A DNA stretch of 23,148 nt. Source: Christensenella sp. UBA1750 (GTDB lineage Bacteria; Bacillota; Clostridia; Christensenellales; UBA1750). The DNA is taken from contig DCHO01000070.1 in the NCBI GenBank assembly GCA_002315655.1, forward strand, positions 22,916 through 46,063. The letters are read 5' to 3'. A program made the position numbers and the translations under genes. Every line of letters begins with the position of its first letter. Position 1 is the stretch's first letter. Below are positions 19,845-23,148 of this stretch, piece after piece. A model generated the notes under the pieces. It ran no database searches. It was not told where the DNA came from and saw nothing but the letters and a program-made list of their open reading frames with translations.

Positions 19845-20735
19845 ATGATCACTTCCCGTTCTTACCGCTATCTGACGGATTTCCCCATGATCCGGCAGTT
19901 TTTCACTGAAATCTACGAAAAGGACTGGCGCAACGGCGTGCCCGCGCCTTTTGTGGAATACGCCTTCTGCGCCACCTGGATGGATCACAACTATCTGCAC
20001 CGCAACACCGTCTGGTTTGACGGCGAAAAGGTGGTGGCCTTCGCCTTTGCCGAGGGCGAAGTCACGGAAGCCTTCTTTGCCCTGCGCCCGGGGTATGATT
20101 TCCTCGCTGCGGAAATGATTGAAAAGTGCGAAAGCTACATGGTGCACAAGGATAATAAGGTGAAGCTCACCCTGTTCGGCGGGCAGACAGCCTTAATCGA
20201 GGCCGCCAAGGAAAAAGGCTACACCATGTTCAACACATGGGAAGAGCTCCTTTGGGACTTTGAAAAGGAGCCTGAACTGAATTTCACCCTGCCCGAAGGC
20301 TACCGTTTTGAAGAACGCGGCCGAATTGACCCTAAGAAGCGGCTCATCTGCTACTGGAAGGGCTTCGACCATGAGAAAGAGGAAGGCTCCTGGCCGGAGG
20401 AGAACATCAACGACGAATATCTGCTGGCCACCGCGCCCCACTATTCCAACGAATACACCGTGGCCGTGGTCGCGCCGGACGGCTCCTATGCCTGCTGTGC
20501 GGGAATGTGGTGGACGCCGGAAAACAAGCTGGCCTACATGGAGCCGCTGGCCACCGTGCCCGAGCATCGGCGCAAAGGCCTTGCCGCCGCGGCGCTGACC
20601 GAGCTTTCCCGCAGAATGAAGCCCTTGGGCGCCACCCACATGACCGGCGGCGGGGATGTTTTCTACCGCAAGTTAGGCGTGTTCAAACCCATGATCGCCT
20701 GGACACAATGGGAAAAGAGCATCAAAGCAAAATAA
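19845..20735 (+). CDS. GNAT family N-acetyltransferase
   Basis: 296-residue protein. The acetyl-CoA pyrophosphate loop is near residues 237-250, PEHRRKGLAAAALTEL, within the last 75 residues, preceded by a beta strand LAYMEPLATV; the CoA-binding R/Q-x-x-G-x-A/G motif reads RRKGLA. The N-terminal 150 residues look like a second, degenerate GNAT-type domain (AFAEGEVTEAFFAL, TLFGGQTALIEAAKEKGY). It is thus a tandem GNAT of unknown substrate. GGAGGAG precedes ATG 19845; a longer in-frame start at 19782 lies in the promoter and was rejected. It is transcribed alone from the extended -10 promoter and ends in a strong terminator at 20756. Confidence 0.85.
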   Translation: MITSRSYRYLTDFPMIRQFFTEIYEKDWRNGVPAPFVEYAFCATWMDHNYLHRNTVWFDGEKVVAFAFAEGEVTEAFFALRPGYDFLAAEMIEKCESYMVHKDNKVKLTLFGGQTALIEAAKEKGYTMFNTWEELLWDFEKEPELNFTLPEGYRFEERGRIDPKKRLICYWKGFDHEKEEGSWPEENINDEYLLATAPHYSNEYTVAVVAPDGSYACCAGMWWTPENKLAYMEPLATVPEHRRKGLAAAALTELSRRMKPLGATHMTGGGDVFYRKLGVFKPMIAWTQWEKSIKAK

Positions 20736-20755
20736 AAGCAACAACCGTTTCCTTT

Positions 20756-20792
20756 ATCCGTGGGAAGGTGCTTTCCTTCCTACGGATTTTTT
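20756..20792 (+). terminator. GNAT gene terminator
   Basis: ATCCGT-GGGAAGG pairs with CCTTCC-T-ACGGAT (20756-20768 with 20775-20787), followed by a run of Ts from 20787 to 20792. Confidence 0.9.
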
Positions 20793-20813
20793 GCCCTCTT
20801 AACCTAAATAAAC

Positions 20814-20842
20814 TTGACAATTCAAAGCAAAATGCCCATGAT
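20814..20842 (+). promoter_or_regulatory. pncB promoter
   Basis: Consensus TTGACA (20814-20819), a 17-base spacer and a weaker CATGAT (20837-20842). It forces the translation start to lie downstream of about 20849, supporting ATG 20880. Confidence 0.65.
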
Positions 20843-20879
20843 AGATGCAAAACCTTTTTGCGAAAGCAGGTATTTTCCC

Positions 20880-22334
20880 ATGAGCCAGTACAACGAGCGC
20901 AACTTAACCATGGTCACGGACTTTTATGAGATGACCATGAGCAACGGATATTTCAAGGCGGGACTGAAGGACAAAATCGCCGTGTTCGACGTGTTTTTCC
21001 GCAGCAATCCCGATGGCGGAGGCTTCTCCGTCTTTGCGGGGCTGCAGCAGATTATCGAATACATAAAGGAGCTGCACTTCTCCCCCGAGGACATTGAATA
21101 CTACCGCTCCCTCCATCAGTTTTCCGAGGAATTTCTGCAATATTTGGCCGACTATCATTTCACCGGCGACATTTACGCCATGGAGGAAGGCACCATCGTC
21201 TATCCCGGCGAGCCGCTCATCACCGTGGTCGCGCCGCTGATTGACGCGCAGCTCATCGAGACCGCGGTGCTGCTGCAGGTCAACCACCAGACGCTAATCG
21301 CCACCAAGACCAACCGCATCGTCCGCGCCGCAGATGGCCGGGCGGTGTCCGACTTCGGTGCACGCAGGGCACATAACGTGGATGCTGCGGTCTACGGCGC
21401 AAGAGCGGCCTACATCGGTGGGGCGGTGGGCACGGCAACGGTGCTGGCGGGGCAGCTTTTCGGCATCCCCATCTCCGGCACCATGGCGCATTCCTGGGTC
21501 ATGATGTTCGACAGCGAATATGAGGCCTTCCGTCAGTACGCGGAAACCTATCCTGACGGCACGGTGCTGCTGGTGGACACCTACAATGTGCTAAGATCCG
21601 GCGTACCCAACGCCATCCGCTGCGCCAAAGAAATATTGGAACCAATGGGCAAACGCCTTCGCGGCATCCGCATCGACTCGGGCGACCTTGCCTATCTTTC
21701 CAAGGAAGTACGCAAAATGCTGGACGCAGCGGGGCTAAACGATTGCATCATCGTGGCCTCCAACGCGCTGGACGAGTTCACCATCCGCTCTCTGCAGCAG
21801 CAGGGTGCCCGCATCGACTCCTACGGCGTGGGCGAACGCCTCATCACCTCCTATTCCAACCCGGTCTTCGGCGCGGTCTACAAGCTGGCCGCCATCGGGG
21901 ACGGTGAACAGTTCACGCCCAAGATCAAGGTCTCCGAGACCATGGAGAAAGTCACCAATCCAGGACTGAAAAAAATCTATCGCGTTTATAATGAAAACGG
22001 CTCCGCCATCGCGGAATATCTGGCCACGGCGGAGGAAGAAATCGACTTTTCCAAACCTGTGCGCTACGTTGACCCCCGCTTCTACTGGAAGAACCGCTTC
22101 TTTGAAAACTGCACCTTCAAGGAGCTGCAAAAGCCCATCTTCATAAAGGGCAAACTGGTCTACAAGCTGCCGACCCTCAAAGAGATCCGGGATTATGTAA
22201 AGCTCCAGCTCGACCACGAAATCTGGACGGAGGAGCAGCGCTTCGACAATCCTCACCTCCATTATTTCGATTATTCGCCGGAGTTCTTCCAGCTCAAAAT
22301 GGATCTACTGGAAGAGAACAAAAACCGCGGCTGA
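20880..22334 (+). CDS. pncB: Nicotinate phosphoribosyltransferase
   Basis: Converts nicotinate and PRPP (with ATP) to nicotinate mononucleotide, the entry of the Preiss-Handler NAD salvage route. 484 residues, the usual size for this clade. Signatures: LTMVTDFYEMTMSNGYF at the N-terminus, VFDVFFRSNPDGGGFSVFAGL, DFGARRAHNVDAA, GTMAHSWVMMFDSE with the histidine that is phosphorylated in the family, VLLVDTYNVLRSG, and RIDSGDLAYLSKEVR for PRPP/product binding. In-frame upstream ATGs (for example 20832 and 20838) overlap the promoter -10, so the start is ATG 20880 with AAGCAGG upstream. A strong terminator follows at 22369. No NAD-responsive leader is visible. Confidence 0.94.
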   Translation: MSQYNERNLTMVTDFYEMTMSNGYFKAGLKDKIAVFDVFFRSNPDGGGFSVFAGLQQIIEYIKELHFSPEDIEYYRSLHQFSEEFLQYLADYHFTGDIYAMEEGTIVYPGEPLITVVAPLIDAQLIETAVLLQVNHQTLIATKTNRIVRAADGRAVSDFGARRAHNVDAAVYGARAAYIGGAVGTATVLAGQLFGIPISGTMAHSWVMMFDSEYEAFRQYAETYPDGTVLLVDTYNVLRSGVPNAIRCAKEILEPMGKRLRGIRIDSGDLAYLSKEVRKMLDAAGLNDCIIVASNALDEFTIRSLQQQGARIDSYGVGERLITSYSNPVFGAVYKLAAIGDGEQFTPKIKVSETMEKVTNPGLKKIYRVYNENGSAIAEYLATAEEEIDFSKPVRYVDPRFYWKNRFFENCTFKELQKPIFIKGKLVYKLPTLKEIRDYVKLQLDHEIWTEEQRFDNPHLHYFDYSPEFFQLKMDLLEENKNRG

Positions 22335-22368
22335 TGCCGTGATTTGCGGGTTTTTCAACCGCCACTTC

Positions 22369-22399
22369 AAAGCCGAAGGCCTTGCGCTTTCGGCTTTTT
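22369..22399 (+). terminator. pncB terminator
   Basis: AAAGCCGAA (22369-22377) pairs with TTCGGCTTT (22389-22397); the Ts continue to 22399. The next 90 bases to the promoter at 22490 are AT-rich without visible features. Confidence 0.85.
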
Positions 22400-22489
22400 C
22401 CCGTTTTCCGAACAGATAACATCATTTCCGATACCCTGACATAAGCAGATTATTTTTTATATTTTCCAACTAATTAAGTCGATAATTGC

Positions 22490-22518
22490 TTGTACTTTCT
22501 ATCTTTTTCTGCTATACT
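22490..22518 (+). promoter_or_regulatory. Promoter of the repeat-protein gene
   Basis: TTGTAC (22490-22495), a 17-base spacer and TATACT (22513-22518), with extended -10 TG (TGCTATACT). Confidence 0.8.
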
Positions 22519-22553
22519 TCAAAATGGATGACCAAAAGAAGGAGGATCCTACC

Positions 22554-23148
22554 ATGAGAAAGGCAGTTGCACTCATCCTTGTCTCCCTGTTGGTGATATT
22601 GGCTCTCGTTCCTGTCACCCTGGCGGAATCCAAGAATTCCGGCAACGGCAAGAACGGAAACGGTACAAGCATCACAAACAACAACGGGAGCAACTCCGGC
22701 TCTAAAAACAACAACGCCGGGGACAATTCCAACAGCAACAACGGAAACAACAGCAATTTCAAGAACAACAGCGGTAATAACTCCAACAACGGCAATCACT
22801 CCGGCTCCAAAAACAACAATGCCGGGGACAATTCCAACAGCAACAACGGAAACAACAGCAATTCCAAGAACAATAGCGGTAATAACTCCAACAACGGCAA
22901 TCACAATGGCAAGGACAAGAAGGAAACGCAGACCTGCAAGCCCACGCAGACAACCACCTGCAAACCTACACAGACAACTACCTGTAAGCCGACAAAAACC
23001 CCGACTTGCAAGCCTACACAGACAACCACCTGCAAACCCACAGCAACACCGACCTGCAAGCCTACCCAGACAACCACCTGCAAACCCACAGCAACACCGA
23101 CCTGTAAACCTACACAGACAACTACCTGCAAACCCACAGTAACACCGA
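22554..23148 (+). CDS. Secreted low-complexity protein with Asn/Gly-rich and Cys octapeptide repeats, cut by window edge
   Basis: The first 198 codons of a gene that runs off the right end. A Sec signal peptide (about residues 1-24, cleavage near TLA-ES) is followed by an Asn/Ser/Gly-rich stretch to about 120. That stretch contains a perfect-length 35-residue tandem duplication (22695-22904). A short basic piece (KDKKETQ) leads into at least nine 8-residue repeats of the type CKPTQTTT/CKPTATPT. Each has one cysteine and one lysine, and the two versions mostly alternate. No globular domain is seen so far. GGAGG stands 12 bases before ATG 22554. Likely a cell-surface or secreted structural protein; disulfide cross-linking through the regular cysteines is a guess. 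The missing C-terminus could hold the functional or anchoring domain. Confidence 0.82.
   Translation, partial: MRKAVALILVSLLVILALVPVTLAESKNSGNGKNGNGTSITNNNGSNSGSKNNNAGDNSNSNNGNNSNFKNNSGNNSNNGNHSGSKNNNAGDNSNSNNGNNSNSKNNSGNNSNNGNHNGKDKKETQTCKPTQTTTCKPTQTTTCKPTKTPTCKPTQTTTCKPTATPTCKPTQTTTCKPTATPTCKPTQTTTCKPTVTP
22695..22904 (+). repeat. 105-base in-frame tandem duplication
   Basis: Two adjacent copies (22695-22799 and 22800-22904) differing at only a few bases, encoding 35 residues each (SGSKNNNAGDNSNS... ending NNGNH or NNGNHN). The near-identity at DNA level indicates a recent duplication and likely length variation between strains. Confidence 0.9.
22935..23148 (+). repeat. 24-base tandem repeats encoding CKPT octapeptides
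   Basis: About nine units on a strict 24-base period from the first TGC at 22935, continuing past the window. In the later part alternate units are more alike, giving a 48-base higher-order period (CKPTQTTT followed by CKPTATPT). All units keep the reading frame. Confidence 0.9.

Noticed and set aside
20814..20879. Longer pncB start from TTG 20814 or ATG 20832/20838
   Set aside because: These overlap the -35 and -10 of the promoter and would add residues not typical of the family.
22695..23148. Regular repeats that might be a CRISPR array or minisatellite
   Set aside because: Periods are 105 and 24 bases, all units stay in one open frame behind a signal peptide, and there are no unique spacers. 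It is coding repeat DNA.
22935..23148. Thr/Cys-rich repeats as a lanthipeptide or other thioether precursor
   Set aside because: The protein has a Sec signal peptide, long repeats and no leader or modification enzyme nearby.

Overview
The window looks like chromosome from a Gram-positive anaerobe of the Clostridia (Bacillota), probably a gut lineage near the Oscillospirales. That placement is inference from strong GGAGG ribosome sites, TTGACA/TATAAT-type promoters with 17-base spacers, a short-form EF-Ts, a clostridial-type nicotinate phosphoribosyltransferase, an AAAGTG-type MraZ box and a holin-like type I toxin. No rRNA, tRNA, CRISPR array, transposase or prophage is visible.

Layout. 1-1125 (minus) is the start of the division and cell-wall cluster: mraZ behind a three-repeat MraZ box, then rsmH running off the left edge. 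1229-6166 is mostly envelope genes: a lipoprotein polysaccharide deacetylase, a DUF4430 protein paired with an ECF transporter S component, an unknown lipoprotein, an Eis-like acetyltransferase and a secreted L,D-transpeptidase. 6183-9483 holds trmO, a MATE efflux pump and an amidohydrolase. 9484-11388 is a block of visibly lower G+C with one multi-pass membrane protein resembling GT-C (GT87-like) glycosyltransferases, flanked by two tiny coupled reading frames and long non-coding stretches. It looks acquired and partly decayed. 11389-15093 carries metY, a histidine phosphatase, an XRE regulator, an AadA-like nucleotidyltransferase and a small unknown gene. 15115-17563 (minus) is the rpsB-tsf-pyrH operon with a hairpin in every gap and no frr after pyrH. 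17626-22403 carries lysA, a small protein with a double-glycine-type leader, a compact type I toxin-antitoxin locus, a GNAT acetyltransferase and pncB. The right edge cuts a secreted Asn/Gly-rich protein with Cys-containing octapeptide repeats.

Most genes are single transcription units with their own promoter and terminator; the operons are mraZ-rsmH, DUF4430-ECF and rpsB-tsf-pyrH. The most interesting item is the locus at 19430-19757. A 28-residue hydrophobic toxin too short for ordinary gene calling is opposed by a convergent antisense RNA with its own promoter and terminator. The 5' end of the toxin mRNA is complementary to its own 3' end, and four alternately complementary blocks control access to the ribosome site. 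Second are the low-G+C island and the small double-glycine-leader protein. All assignments are by eye from motifs; no database search was possible.
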